Shown here: one piece after another, positions 44,851 through 54,676 of the stretch
Position numbering within the stretch: the first letter of the stretch is position 1
Layout of the letters: each line of letters starts with the position of its first letter
Notes under the pieces: generated by a model
Told to the model about the DNA's origin: nothing
The model's database searches: none
The model's input: only the letters and a program-made list of their open reading frames with translations
Translations under genes and position numbers: made by a program
NCBI RefSeq assembly: GCF_003573545.1
Contig: NZ_QWET01000001.1
Location: 186,001 to 250,000, forward strand
Reading direction: 5' to 3'
DNA length: 64,000 bases
From: Mariniphaga sediminis
GTDB taxonomy: Bacteria > Bacteroidota > Bacteroidia > Bacteroidales > Prolixibacteraceae

Positions 44851-46411
44851 AAACATCACTTTTTCAATATCCAAACAAGACAAAGTTGCATTAATTGGAA
44901 ATAATGGTTCAGGCAAATCGACCTTTTTAAAAGTCCTTGCCGGCATTTTGTCGCCCGCAGGCGGAGTCCTTCTTCAGAGTTCCACTCCCTATTATGTTCC
45001 GCAGCATTTCGGGCAATTTAATGATCTTACGGTTGCCGGAGCCCTGCAGATTGAGAATAAGCTGGAGGCACTAAGAGAAATTCTGAATGGGAATGTATCT
45101 GAGAAATACATGACTTTGCTGAATGAAGACTGGACAATAGAAGAGAGGTGCCAAAAAGCAATGGCCTATTGGGGAATTCAGGATATTCCCCTCATGGAAA
45201 AGATGAATAAACTGAGTGGTGGTGAAAAAACAAAGGTTTTTCTGGCCGGTATTTTCATCCATAAGCCCGGCATTGTGTTGCTTGACGAGCCGACAAACCA
45301 TTTGGATCTGCAAAGCAGGGAGCTGCTATACCATTATGTCAGTTCATGTTCCGAAACGCTGGTTGTTGTGAGTCACGACCGGCTTTTACTCGACCTGGTT
45401 CATACGGTGTATGAACTCGAAAAGGGTGGTGTTATCGCCTATGGTGGAAATTTCAGCTTTTACAGGGAGCAAAAAGAAATGGCAGAACAAACTGCTGTTC
45501 ATCAGGTAAAAGAAAAGGAAAAAACGCTGAGGAAAGAGAAAAAGCTCATGGTAAAGTCTTTGGAAAGACAACAGCGAAAGGAAGTGAGAGGCAGCAAGAA
45601 GCATGAAAAGGAAGGCGGTCCCCGTATTCTGGCGCATCTCTTGAAAAATAAGGCAGAAATGACCTCGGCCCGGTTAAAGGATACACATTCAGGCAAAATT
45701 GAAATAATCTCAAACGAACTGGCTCAGGCAAGGATGCAACTGCCTGAAATGCGAAGAATAAAAATGGATTTTGAGAATTCATCGCTTCATTTTGGAAAAA
45801 TACTTGTTACCGCAAAAATGATCAATTTTGGTTATCAGAATCAAATGTTGTGGAATGAACCACTGAGTTTTCAAATCAGAAGCGGGGAACGGATAAGCTT
45901 AAAAGGAAAGAATGGCTCGGGGAAAACCACTCTGATAAAGATTATTTTGGGTGAAATTCAACCGTCCTGCGGGATAATCACACGCGCCGGACTGAAGTCA
46001 ATCTACATCGACCAGGATTATTCACTTATTAAAGACCATCTGACCATTTATGAGCAGGCTTGTCAATATAACTATTCTGCGCTGGAGGAGCATGAGATTA
46101 AAATCCGGTTAGCCCGCTACCTGTTTCACCGCGAAGTTTGGGATAAGCCATGTTATACCCTGAGCGGCGGTGAAAAAATGCGGCTGATGCTTTGCTGCCT
46201 GATGATAAGCAACAGGGCTCCGGATGTGTTCGTTCTGGATGAACCAACCAATAACCTAGACATTCAAAACACGGAAATGCTTACCTCTGCCATACAGGAA
46301 TACTCCGGAACATTGCTGGTTGTTTCCCACGACAGTTGGTTTTTGAAAGAAATAAACATTGGACGAACGATTGACCTGGATGCATCTTTAGAAAAGAATG
46401 TGTTTATATGA
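44795..46411 (+). CDS. ABC-F family ATPase
   Basis: A 538-aa soluble protein with two ATP-binding cassettes and no membrane segments. Walker A motifs are GNNGSGKS (35-42) and GKNGSGKT (371-378), signature LSGGEKTK at 140-147, LLDEPTNHLDL near 162, and a second LSGGEKMR later. A charged helical linker (about 225-330, Lys/Glu-rich) joins them. ABC-F proteins act on the ribosome in translation quality control or antibiotic protection. The long basic linker and the leader ORF resemble resistance-type members, but housekeeping roles are equally possible. Confidence 0.87.
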   Translation: MLTAQNISYIHPDKELLFENITFSISKQDKVALIGNNGSGKSTFLKVLAGILSPAGGVLLQSSTPYYVPQHFGQFNDLTVAGALQIENKLEALREILNGNVSEKYMTLLNEDWTIEERCQKAMAYWGIQDIPLMEKMNKLSGGEKTKVFLAGIFIHKPGIVLLDEPTNHLDLQSRELLYHYVSSCSETLVVVSHDRLLLDLVHTVYELEKGGVIAYGGNFSFYREQKEMAEQTAVHQVKEKEKTLRKEKKLMVKSLERQQRKEVRGSKKHEKEGGPRILAHLLKNKAEMTSARLKDTHSGKIEIISNELAQARMQLPEMRRIKMDFENSSLHFGKILVTAKMINFGYQNQMLWNEPLSFQIRSGERISLKGKNGSGKTTLIKIILGEIQPSCGIITRAGLKSIYIDQDYSLIKDHLTIYEQACQYNYSALEEHEIKIRLARYLFHREVWDKPCYTLSGGEKMRLMLCCLMISNRAPDVFVLDEPTNNLDIQNTEMLTSAIQEYSGTLLVVSHDSWFLKEINIGRTIDLDASLEKNVFI

Positions 46412-46456
46412 TGTCTCTTTTCGGGGTAGTTGGCGGCAAGTATGAATAATTTGGTT

Positions 46457-46487
46457 TTTGTGCTTTTATTCCGATTGGTTACATTTA
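46457..46487 (+). promoter_or_regulatory. Promoter-like pair upstream of the PAS regulator
   Basis: TTTG at 46457-46460 and TACATTTA at 46480-46487 are 19 bp apart and match the Bacteroidota consensus except for the last base of the -7 box. The element lies 25 bp upstream of the regulator ATG. Confidence 0.45.
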
Positions 46488-46511
46488 TACCTTTTAAAGC
46501 CAATAATGTAA

Positions 46512-47504
46512 ATGGCAGCAAGCAGCAAAATGGAAGAAATTGACGATCAGCTTCGGGAACTGGAAAGCCAGCTTTCGGATTTGAAATTTAAACTGGAGGA
46601 AACCCGGGAATTGCACCGGGAGGAGCACGAAAAGCGTGAGTTTTTCCAGTTGGTGGCCGATTTTACTTTCGGTTGGGAGTTGTGGTTCGACCCTTCCGGA
46701 AAGATCAATTATTGCTCTCCTTCCTGCCTCGATTTGACTGGTTTTACAGCTAACCAGGTAATGACAGCTTCTTCGGTTTCAGAGTTGCTTGTTTTTAACC
46801 CTGATCGTGAACGGTTCGATGAGTTTCTTACCAACTCTCTCAATCAGTTACTCGTAAATCCCTCGCTTGAATTCCGGATTTTGACACGCACCCGCCAGTT
46901 ACGCTGGTGTTCGGTAAACGTGCGTGGCGTTTACAACCGTCAGGGACGCTACCTTGGTATCCGTGCTTCCGTTCACGATATTACAAAGCTAAAACAGGCC
47001 CTGGGGCACATTAACGATCTTTCGGCGGGGAAACAGCTGGAAAATCGCAACCGGCAGCGACTCCGCTCCGAACTGGAAATAAAAGAACGGGAACTGGTTG
47101 CTTTCCTGCTACAGCTTTCCAGGAAAAATGAACTCATTGCCCGCATTACCCAGGAACTGCGCAGTATTGAAGGTGCAAGTGCAAAGAATAGCCGGGAAAA
47201 AATCGAAAAGCTTTTGCAACTGCTGGAGAAAACTCCGGTTGCCAATGTTGACTGGGAAATGGTAGAATTACAGCTCGAAAAGTTGCATCCCGGTTTTATG
47301 GGGCGACTGCTGCTGAAGCATTCCAAACTCACTCAAAAAGACAGGAAACTTTGTGCCTGTTTGCGGCTGGGCCTTACCAGCAAAGAGATCGCCGGTTTGA
47401 ATAACCTCACTCCGCAAAGTGTGGAAATTGCCCGAGTGCGACTGCGTAAAAAATTGAAACTACGTCATGAAATCAGGCTGACGAATTACCTTTCCCAGGT
47501 TTAA
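46512..47504 (+). CDS. PAS-domain regulator with LuxR-like HTH
   Basis: A 330-aa cytosolic protein. Order: coiled coil (about 5-40), PAS domain (about 45-160, with the WELWFDPSGKINYCSPSCLD start and a VHDITKLK end), helical linker (about 165-245) and a C-terminal helix-turn-helix (about 270-327) with LGLTSKEIAGLNNLTPQSVE, the recognition pattern of LuxR-type HTHs. There is no kinase or receiver. It probably binds a small ligand or redox cue and regulates transcription; the targets are unknown. Convergent with the SDR gene 25 bp away. Confidence 0.8.
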   Translation: MAASSKMEEIDDQLRELESQLSDLKFKLEETRELHREEHEKREFFQLVADFTFGWELWFDPSGKINYCSPSCLDLTGFTANQVMTASSVSELLVFNPDRERFDEFLTNSLNQLLVNPSLEFRILTRTRQLRWCSVNVRGVYNRQGRYLGIRASVHDITKLKQALGHINDLSAGKQLENRNRQRLRSELEIKERELVAFLLQLSRKNELIARITQELRSIEGASAKNSREKIEKLLQLLEKTPVANVDWEMVELQLEKLHPGFMGRLLLKHSKLTQKDRKLCACLRLGLTSKEIAGLNNLTPQSVEIARVRLRKKLKLRHEIRLTNYLSQV

Positions 47505-47529
47505 CAGGATTGCCGGTCTCTTTCCCGGT

Positions 47530-48567
47530 TTATTCGGTTAGCCTCAGTTTTATCACACTTTCGGCACAGGAAAGAACGGCTTCGTGGTTGGGCAGGGGCT
47601 CCCATCCCAACAGTTTTTTTGCTTTGGAATTATCGACTTTTCGTTCTAGTCCCAAGTCAATTAGAACCGGCTGGACTGATTTGTCAAATGTGGCAAAAAG
47701 ACGGATCATAAAATTTGGGAGAACTTTTGAAGGAATTTTTTTCTCCGGGTAGGCCTCTTTTAACATTTGGGCCACTGTCCTGAGTTTTAAAAATCCGGCC
47801 GAACCAATAAACCTTTCATTGGCAGCTTCCGGCACTTCCATGGCACGGATCAAAAGGTCAGCAACCGAACGTACATCAACGATCTCGAAACCAATGTCGG
47901 GAAGAGCGGGAAAGCTACCATCCAACATTTTAATTACAATATTGGCCGAAGTCCCAAAGTCTTTTCCCAAAACCGGCCCCAATATGGCACCCGGGCAAAT
48001 GGTAGACAATTCAAGCCCGTTTTTCTCCTGGTTCATAAAATCCCAGGCTGCCTTTTCTGCGATAGTCTTACTGCGAAAGTAAGGCGTTGTGTCCTTCTTG
48101 TTTGTATCGTTTGTCCAGTGCGATTCATTAAATGTGCCGCTGCGCTGTTTTTTTTCTTTGCCATAAGCAACAGCCGCCATAGAAGATGTAAGAACAACCC
48201 TCTTAACATTAGCTGCTGATGCTGCTTCCAGTATGTTTAGCGTACCTTCATATGCAGGAATAATCAGCTCGTTTTCATCTTTGGGAAGTTCCCTTGGAAA
48301 CGGGGATGCAATGTGCTGTACAAAATCCACATCGGCAGTTAGTTTTTTCCATATGTTCTTGTCTGTTAAATCGGCTTCCTCAAAACTAAGCTTTTGGGTT
48401 TCCGGGTAAGTGTGTTTGGTAATGATTTTTTTTATGGTATCTGCCCGGTTTATGTTGCGCAGGGTTCCAACAACCTCATAGTTTTTTTTCAGTAACTGAA
48501 TGGCTGTATGCAAGCCTACAAAGCCTGTAATGCCTGTGAGTAAAACTTTGCCTTTTGTTTTTTCCAT
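47530..48567 (-). CDS. Extended SDR reductase (dihydroflavonol-4-reductase-like)
   Basis: A 345-aa NAD(P)-dependent extended short-chain dehydrogenase. The Rossmann motif TGITGFVGLH sits at 11-20, the catalytic Ser lies in VLTSSMAAVAYG and the Tyr-x-x-x-Lys in YFRSK (about 152-156). It resembles aldehyde/ketone reductases of the dihydroflavonol-4-reductase group, which reduce diverse carbonyls. The substrate is unknown. It is monocistronic, with a perfect 13-bp palindrome 88 bp upstream that may be an operator. Confidence 0.82.
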   Translation of the reverse strand: MEKTKGKVLLTGITGFVGLHTAIQLLKKNYEVVGTLRNINRADTIKKIITKHTYPETQKLSFEEADLTDKNIWKKLTADVDFVQHIASPFPRELPKDENELIIPAYEGTLNILEAASAANVKRVVLTSSMAAVAYGKEKKQRSGTFNESHWTNDTNKKDTTPYFRSKTIAEKAAWDFMNQEKNGLELSTICPGAILGPVLGKDFGTSANIVIKMLDGSFPALPDIGFEIVDVRSVADLLIRAMEVPEAANERFIGSAGFLKLRTVAQMLKEAYPEKKIPSKVLPNFMIRLFATFDKSVQPVLIDLGLERKVDNSKAKKLLGWEPLPNHEAVLSCAESVIKLRLTE

Positions 48568-48654
48568 GCCTTTAATTATTCGATGAAGCGTAAAAATAAG
48601 TTTCCCGGTTCACATTTCCATAATTAATTGGCAGAAAAGGAAATGTATATTTCG

Positions 48655-48667
48655 AAGGACTGTCCTT
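48655..48667. promoter_or_regulatory. Palindrome AAGGACTGTCCTT, possible operator
   Basis: A perfect 6+1+6 inverted repeat in the 279-bp gap between the SDR gene and the beta-helix gene, upstream of the SDR start. An adjacent imperfect repeat GAAAT-GTAT-ATTTC lies just before it. Such dyads are typical of dimeric repressors; no regulator is assigned. Confidence 0.3.
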
Positions 48668-48846
48668 TCCTGAAATAGCTTGACAGATTTAACTTTTATT
48701 TCTGATAGATGTAAATGTTTATTCTGCATTTACTGGTTTACAAAACTATTCAATTTTTTATTCCTGCAAATTCTTTCCTGTATACATTTAATTCCTGCCG
48801 AAGAGTACGTTTTTCTTTGTTAATCCTGGTTGACGGGACGTTTGTA

Positions 48847-50244
48847 TCAAAGCGATTGATTATTTATAAGGTTAGCAGTGCCAGAAACTACATCGATAAC
48901 ACCATTTGTATAGTTATTAATTATAAGGTTCCCTTTACCACCCTGAATTCTGATAGACACAGGGTTTCTGCTATCAGGACGATCGTCATTAATATAATTA
49001 CCGGATACCTTACCATTCTCTGAATCTTTTAATAAGATACCTTCCCCGTTGCAATTTAGTATCGTTGAATTCATGAAATTATAATTACGGCATCGCTCCA
49101 ATATTATATTTGTTGGACTGACTGAATTATTACTGAGATGAAATCCATTTACTGTAATATTACGACTGTCCCTAATTATTACACTGTTATTACTTTCTGT
49201 GCCATAATCAGGATTTCTATCTAGTATATTTGTGCCAAAAACTATATGATCACTATGTTCTACTAGAATGTTAGAAGAGAACCCTTCTCCAAATGCGTTG
49301 CCAGTAATGATTATTCCCCGGGCATATTTAATATGTAAATTTTGCTGAGTATCACTCAGTATATTGTTGGCAATTGTAAAATAACCCGTTTTGTGTCTGG
49401 TCTCTGTTCCATGTCCAATAAATCTTATGTTTGCTGACCCTATCCCATTATGATTATGCTGAATGGTGCATCCGATTATCGAACCCTCCCGCATTGAGCC
49501 TTCCGTTATATCTATTAATACATTGGCCGATGGTGGGCCGTTTATGTCTATATTACTTTCAATATCACAACTGCCTATCTGGAAATTTCGAATTTCTCCT
49601 TTATGTACTACTATACCTCCGCCTCCATTATAACTAATATGACAATTTGTAATATTTATCTGATGAAGGTTAAGTTCATCAAGAAAGATACCAACTCCTC
49701 GATTGTTATACAAATTGCATTCGGAAATAATTATGTTACGGTTTCGTTTAGACAGATGAATGCCATGGAGGGTCTCCCGAACAAGAACTCTGGTAATAAT
49801 AAGTTGCAATGTTTCAATGGCTTCAATCCCTTTTGATATAGGATGTCTTCCGATAATTTCAATGCCATCGATTATGGGCATTCGTTGATTATGCCACACA
49901 TTCTGTTTTACGGTGTAGGGATCAGCGGTACCCGTGTGGGTTCCAACAAATTTAAATGCTGGACCGGCTCCGTTCATCATAACCTTAGCAGTACCATTAC
50001 CAATTATGGCAATAGGCCCTGATTGGTTAAGATCAATCAAGATGGGGGCAGTAAGCCTATATACACCTGAAGGGAAAGAGATTTGTCCAATTCCGGAATC
50101 AACTGCTTTCTGAATAGCTTCTGTATCATCTGATATACTATCTCCTTTTGCTCCAAAGTCCTTTACATCCATGGCGTTGCAAACTCCAAAAATAAATAAT
50201 GAACAAAAGAATAGTACAACTTTATTATTAATAGTCCTTTTCAT
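48847..50244 (-). CDS. Secreted right-handed beta-helix protein (pectate-lyase-3-like)
   Basis: A 465-aa protein with a signal peptide (about 1-24, ending CNA). It then has the VKDFGAKGDSISDDTEAIQKA start that marks the pectate-lyase-3/GH28-like superfamily, followed by many parallel beta-helix rungs (about 150-450) with Asn-rich turns such as NNRGVGIF and NHNGIGSANI. It may be a polysaccharide lyase, epimerase or binding protein. No catalytic residues can be fixed by eye. It is the last gene of the region 6 operon and overlaps the preceding gene by 17 bp. Confidence 0.75.
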   Translation of the reverse strand: MKRTINNKVVLFFCSLFIFGVCNAMDVKDFGAKGDSISDDTEAIQKAVDSGIGQISFPSGVYRLTAPILIDLNQSGPIAIIGNGTAKVMMNGAGPAFKFVGTHTGTADPYTVKQNVWHNQRMPIIDGIEIIGRHPISKGIEAIETLQLIITRVLVRETLHGIHLSKRNRNIIISECNLYNNRGVGIFLDELNLHQINITNCHISYNGGGGIVVHKGEIRNFQIGSCDIESNIDINGPPSANVLIDITEGSMREGSIIGCTIQHNHNGIGSANIRFIGHGTETRHKTGYFTIANNILSDTQQNLHIKYARGIIITGNAFGEGFSSNILVEHSDHIVFGTNILDRNPDYGTESNNSVIIRDSRNITVNGFHLSNNSVSPTNIILERCRNYNFMNSTILNCNGEGILLKDSENGKVSGNYINDDRPDSRNPVSIRIQGGKGNLIINNYTNGVIDVVSGTANLINNQSL

Positions 50245-50980
50245 TTTTATAAACTTTTATTTTTACTTTATCTATTAGTTTAGGCTTTGGACGAATAACT
50301 GATATTTGTATGCTGTCAAATATATTTTTTGCTGTTGTAATGCCATCGCCTACCGGTTCAATTTTGTTCTCTCCATCTAACCATTTTGATTGAGCAACAA
50401 TATCAGGTGTGTAAATCATCCCTTCTGCTGCAATTATTTCAGCTTTATATAGCAATGCAGGTTGGCCGGTGGCAAATTCATCCTCCTCGAATGTTTGAAG
50501 ATTAAGTTCAGGGAATGCTTCATTATAGTCACCCGCCAAATTCACCTCGATCCAGCAAAACCACTTCGTACCGGGCTTTACTTCAATACGTATAGAAAAA
50601 TAATCTTTTTTTGGAGTTGCCCCTGTCACTGCCATAAATTTTTCATCTTCAATAATTGTAAAGGGAGTATTTTCTTCCATAAAAAGATCATACCATCTTG
50701 GTAAAGCAACAGGAACATGCGTTTTGCCTTCCCAATCGCCAGTACTAGCACGATGAGTTACAAAAACAGTTTTTAGTTCATGTGTCCTGATATTTTCAAT
50801 CCAGATAGCGAATTGAGGTGGCTCTGCGTAAGTTGAAAGCGCTATTATATCTAAATTTTGGCAAATATCAATCTGAATTTTTGTCCTGTTCAAAGTCTGA
50901 AAAATTAGCAATCCTGCCATAATAAGGAGGAAGGCCAGACCTGTAAAGAATACAAATAAAATATTTTTATATTTTATCAT
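50228..50980 (-). CDS. Membrane-anchored DUF2271-like protein
   Basis: A 250-aa protein with an N-terminal transmembrane or uncleaved signal helix (about 7-27) and an exported domain. The pattern FAIWIENIRTHELKTVFVT, then RWYDLF, VTGATPKKDYFS and a Trp-rich strand WFCWIEVN resembles DUF2271, whose function is unknown. No catalytic motif is recognised. It lies between a Gfo/Idh gene (14 bp upstream) and the beta-helix gene (overlapping), implying tight co-expression. Confidence 0.55.
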   Translation of the reverse strand: MIKYKNILFVFFTGLAFLLIMAGLLIFQTLNRTKIQIDICQNLDIIALSTYAEPPQFAIWIENIRTHELKTVFVTHRASTGDWEGKTHVPVALPRWYDLFMEENTPFTIIEDEKFMAVTGATPKKDYFSIRIEVKPGTKWFCWIEVNLAGDYNEAFPELNLQTFEEDEFATGQPALLYKAEIIAAEGMIYTPDIVAQSKWLDGENKIEPVGDGITTAKNIFDSIQISVIRPKPKLIDKVKIKVYKNEKDY

Positions 50981-50994
50981 TAAATCTATATTTC

Positions 50995-52257
50995 TTATTC
51001 ATTAATAACTTCCGCTATTTCATAGCCCTCTCTATAGATTCTGTTATCTAGAAAATTGGCTTCTTCTGAGTTTGTTATTTTTTTTCCGTCAAAGAGAAGA
51101 TGTTTTTTTCCTGCTCTGTAAGACAAATTGGCAAGATGCACTAAATTTGCACTGCAATGGCCTTGTTTAATATCACCATTTGGTATTTTCCGGGTACGAA
51201 CTGATTCTAAAAAATTTTGTTGATGGGCTTCATCAGGGAAATATCCATATTCTTCATCCAAAACTTGTGAATCATTCCCTATAACCTGCCAGCCACCACC
51301 ATGTCTTCCCAGATACATCATCGCTTCGGTACCATAAATTTCAATGCGGGTGCTGTTTAATTGCCAGTTTGGGAATAAGTTCCCATGTCTAATCTCAGTG
51401 GAGGTCTTTGAAAGGTAATTTCCGTACTTGGAGCTTTCACAGGTCATAAGAAAATTTCCATAATCAAAAGTTATGGTTTGGTAGTCGGGGACTTCCCTGT
51501 TATCATCAAATAAAACCCTACCCCCGGCACAATACACTGAATTAGGAAAATCAGGATCTCCAATTACCATACGTGCCAAGTCTAAAACATGTGAAGCATC
51601 ACCTGCCAGAACTTGTCCCCCCGAATAAGCCCACCAATCATACCAAGCCTTGTGCCTGCTAACGTTATAGGGAACCATAGAAGCAGGGCCGAGCCAAAGA
51701 TCCCAGTTTAACCCTTCCGGTATTTCTGAATTAGGTTTTAAAATCCAAGGACTACCCCCTGGGAGCATGCAATAGGTTTTTACCAAAACAATTTTTCCTA
51801 ATTTACCGCTTTGAATATAATCGCGAGCCGAAAAAGAATAAAGTGCACTGCGGTTTTGTGTTCCACATTGGATAATCCTGTTGTATTTTTTAGCCGCCTC
51901 AATCATTTTTTCTCCTTCCGAAATTGAAAGTGATATGTTTTTTTCTACGTACACATCCTTACCTGCCTGGCAAGCCCATACTGTTGCCAATGCATGCCAA
52001 TGCTCAGGGGTCGCAATTATTACTGCATTAACATCTTTATCATCATAGACATGGCGCATGTCTTCCACATATTTAGGCTTTTTTTTCTGTCTTTTTTTCA
52101 ATACGCTGATTGCTCTACCCCCACGACCTTTGTCAACATCGCAAACATATTTAACCTCAACGCCAGAACAGTTTTCCTGAGTACTAAGGATTAACTGTGT
52201 TCCTCTGGCTCCGGCACCAATAAGCGCTAAAATTATTTTGTCATTTGTATCAGCCAT
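50995..52257 (-). CDS. Gfo/Idh/MocA-family oxidoreductase, cytosolic
   Basis: A 420-aa oxidoreductase without a leader. The Rossmann motif is ALIGAGARGT (11-20); PEHWHALAT (about 84-92) precedes the lysine motif, here EKN (105-107) instead of EKP, keeping Lys106. GGQVLAGDASHVLDLARMV carries the active-site His. It closely resembles the exported neighbour at 52342, and the two share the EKN variation, so they may have duplicated locally. It should interconvert hydroxyl and keto groups on a sugar-like substrate with NAD(P). Confidence 0.83.
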   Translation of the reverse strand: MADTNDKIILALIGAGARGTQLILSTQENCSGVEVKYVCDVDKGRGGRAISVLKKRQKKKPKYVEDMRHVYDDKDVNAVIIATPEHWHALATVWACQAGKDVYVEKNISLSISEGEKMIEAAKKYNRIIQCGTQNRSALYSFSARDYIQSGKLGKIVLVKTYCMLPGGSPWILKPNSEIPEGLNWDLWLGPASMVPYNVSRHKAWYDWWAYSGGQVLAGDASHVLDLARMVIGDPDFPNSVYCAGGRVLFDDNREVPDYQTITFDYGNFLMTCESSKYGNYLSKTSTEIRHGNLFPNWQLNSTRIEIYGTEAMMYLGRHGGGWQVIGNDSQVLDEEYGYFPDEAHQQNFLESVRTRKIPNGDIKQGHCSANLVHLANLSYRAGKKHLLFDGKKITNSEEANFLDNRIYREGYEIAEVINE

Positions 52258-52341
52258 TATATACTTCCTGTAATTATTTTGTTTGAATATTGTTAGAGTA
52301 GATAGTTCCTGTTTTTAAATTATTTTTCTTTTAAATAAGAA

Positions 52342-53706
52342 TTAAATTTTATCAGGTATTTTATAGTTCTCTCTGTACGTAGTTTTTATATATTCATTCG
52401 CTTTTTTATCGTTTGTAAACTGCTCATTTTTACTATCAAAATACAGTTGTTTGTTTCCTGTACGATATGCAATATTTGCCAGGTGGACGAGGCAGGCACT
52501 TAATTGTCCCTGTACAACATCTCCATTTGGTTGTTTGCGACTTCTTATGGATTCGATGAAGTTTTGCTGGTGGTCCATATCAGGCATTGTACCACCATCC
52601 TGGGCAATTATTTCCGAATTTTCACCAATAACCTGCCATCCGCTGCCATGAGGGCCAAGGTACATCAAACCTTCCGTACCATATATTTCAATCCTCATTG
52701 CATTAATTCTCCAATCAGGGAAAAGATTGGAATTCATTAGGATATTATTAGGTGTTTTCTTCATGTAATTTGTTGCATTTCCACTATCGCATGTCATGGT
52801 GAAGCCTTCAAAATCATATGTGATTGAAATAAATTCAGGGGTTTCCTTTTCAGACCCCCAAGGCCAGTTGCCACCATAGGCAAAAACCGATTTTGGTTGC
52901 GGAGGATCCCCTATTACAAAACGAGCCAGGTCCATAACGTGGCTTGTCTCGTCCGATAGTACCCCACCTCCGAAAGCCCAAAAATCGAACCAGCCACTAC
53001 GTTCTTCTGAAGTGGTTATTGCCGGATTGTAAGGACGATAAGGGGCAGGCCCCAGCCATGCGTCCCAATTAATCCACCCGGGAGCTTTCTTGTTGGGTTT
53101 TGGTATCCATTTTTTACCACTAAGTAGGTTGAAACATTTTACATGTATTATTTTCCCTAGTTTACCACTCTTTATATAGCTACGTGCGGAAAAAGCTGAT
53201 GATGCACTGCGGTTTTGAAATCCAATTTGTACTATTCTTTTGTATTTCTCCACTGCTTCAATCATTTTACGCCCTTCCCATATACTTATAGTAGGATTCT
53301 TTTCTACATATACATCTTTCCCTGACTGACAGGCCCAAATAGTTGCTAAAGCATGCCAGTGATCAGGAGTAGATATCCACACGGCGTCTATATCTTTATC
53401 ATTGAAAACCTCCTTCATATTTTTAACAAACACAGGCCTGTATCCCAATTCTTTTTCAATCTCCTTTATGGCCTTGGTCGCTTTTAATTCGTTAACGTCG
53501 CAAATTGTTTTTATCTCAACATTTTCATTACATCTGCAGGTGCAAATTATGGAACGAGTACCCCGCGTGCCAGAACCTATAAGACCAAGTATAATCTTGT
53601 CGTTAACCATATGACAAGAATGCAATGGGAAAATTGATGCTCCAAGTGATATTCCCGTAATACCAGTAACAGTAGTATTGATGAAATTTCGTCTGTTTAT
53701 GTTCAT
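52342..53706 (-). CDS. Gfo/Idh/MocA-family oxidoreductase with twin-arginine leader
   Basis: A 454-aa homologue of the previous gene, with a twin-arginine leader (INRRNFINTT, 3-12) and a hydrophobic segment ending at a possible lipobox (PLHSC, Cys31), so a Tat-exported, perhaps lipid-anchored, enzyme is likely. The Rossmann motif GLIGSGTRGT lies at 41-50 and EKNP at 135-138. With the cytosolic copy it forms a periplasmic/cytosolic oxidoreductase pair, mirroring the pair in region 1. The start places the RR motif at the extreme N-terminus. Confidence 0.83.
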   Translation of the reverse strand: MNINRRNFINTTVTGITGISLGASIFPLHSCHMVNDKIILGLIGSGTRGTRSIICTCRCNENVEIKTICDVNELKATKAIKEIEKELGYRPVFVKNMKEVFNDKDIDAVWISTPDHWHALATIWACQSGKDVYVEKNPTISIWEGRKMIEAVEKYKRIVQIGFQNRSASSAFSARSYIKSGKLGKIIHVKCFNLLSGKKWIPKPNKKAPGWINWDAWLGPAPYRPYNPAITTSEERSGWFDFWAFGGGVLSDETSHVMDLARFVIGDPPQPKSVFAYGGNWPWGSEKETPEFISITYDFEGFTMTCDSGNATNYMKKTPNNILMNSNLFPDWRINAMRIEIYGTEGLMYLGPHGSGWQVIGENSEIIAQDGGTMPDMDHQQNFIESIRSRKQPNGDVVQGQLSACLVHLANIAYRTGNKQLYFDSKNEQFTNDKKANEYIKTTYRENYKIPDKI

Positions 53707-53744
53707 CGTTTTTAAGATGGCGTATTAATTTTATATCCTCGAAT

Positions 53745-54662
53745 TCATTGCTTTTGTTGATGAAATTGAATGAATCTTCTAAATATTATTAATAAAGTAT
53801 TCCATGGGAACTCTGAGAGAATCATCAAAATCAGGACGGTAGGATTAAAATAGATTGAAGCTAGAACGATAGCCATACTATTATTCATATAAGCAGCACT
53901 AACTGATATAGCCACTTTGTCTTCCAAATTTTTCTTATGGCCCGCTAAAAATCCTAAAATATGAAGCAGGATAAAAACCACATACAAAAATCCAGCCTGC
54001 CAAAGAATATTCATGAAATCATTGAATATGATATTGCGTTGTGATCCGATTACCACATATACCATCAGGGAAAGCATTAAAATATTTAATGATGTAAACA
54101 AGTGGGTTCTTTTCTCTATTTCTTTAGGAGAATATCTTTTTATAACCTGAGAAAGAACCATTGGGAGGAATACTATGAGTGCCAGATCTTTAAAGACCAA
54201 CCCAAGGTCGAATGATATGTTATCAAAATTTATTATCCGGAATAACAGAGGAATAGTAAAAGGAGCAACCAGTGAGGTTAGAATTGCTAGGCTTGCCGAT
54301 AATGCTGTGTTACCCTTAACAACGTCAGTCAGCGCAGGGGTTGCCACGCCAGCTGGCATTGCTGTAAGTAACAAGACACTAATAGCCAATTCACGGTCAA
54401 AAATATTGGTGATCCCAAACAGCAACAACGGTATAACTACCATGAAGGATATGACAAGGAATATCATTTGCCTGTAATTTTTCATTCTTTTAAATACCTG
54501 AGCAACATCTATCTTTAAAAAAACGAAGAATAGCATTACCATCAAAAATGGTTTTAGCAGCGACATTAAAAAGACATTAAAAACAGGATAAGTTAGACCG
54601 AGTAGAATTCCAGCCATAAAAAAAGCCCAAAAATATTTTTCTATAACTAAATTTTTCTCCAT
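53745..54662 (-). CDS. BASS-family (bile acid:sodium symporter-like) transporter
   Basis: About 305 aa from the ATG at 54662; a TTG at 54680 would overlap the Nramp-fold gene stop. It has about nine to ten hydrophobic helices and the cross-over region MPAGVATPALTDVVKGNTALS (about 97-117) characteristic of the BASS fold. These Na+-coupled carriers move organic anions, including sugar-acid-like and keto acids. Adjacent oxidoreductase and LarA-like genes suggest an organic acid. Confidence 0.75.
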   Translation of the reverse strand: MEKNLVIEKYFWAFFMAGILLGLTYPVFNVFLMSLLKPFLMVMLFFVFLKIDVAQVFKRMKNYRQMIFLVISFMVVIPLLLFGITNIFDRELAISVLLLTAMPAGVATPALTDVVKGNTALSASLAILTSLVAPFTIPLLFRIINFDNISFDLGLVFKDLALIVFLPMVLSQVIKRYSPKEIEKRTHLFTSLNILMLSLMVYVVIGSQRNIIFNDFMNILWQAGFLYVVFILLHILGFLAGHKKNLEDKVAISVSAAYMNNSMAIVLASIYFNPTVLILMILSEFPWNTLLIIFRRFIQFHQQKQ

Positions 54663-54676
54663 GTAGTTCTTTAAAA

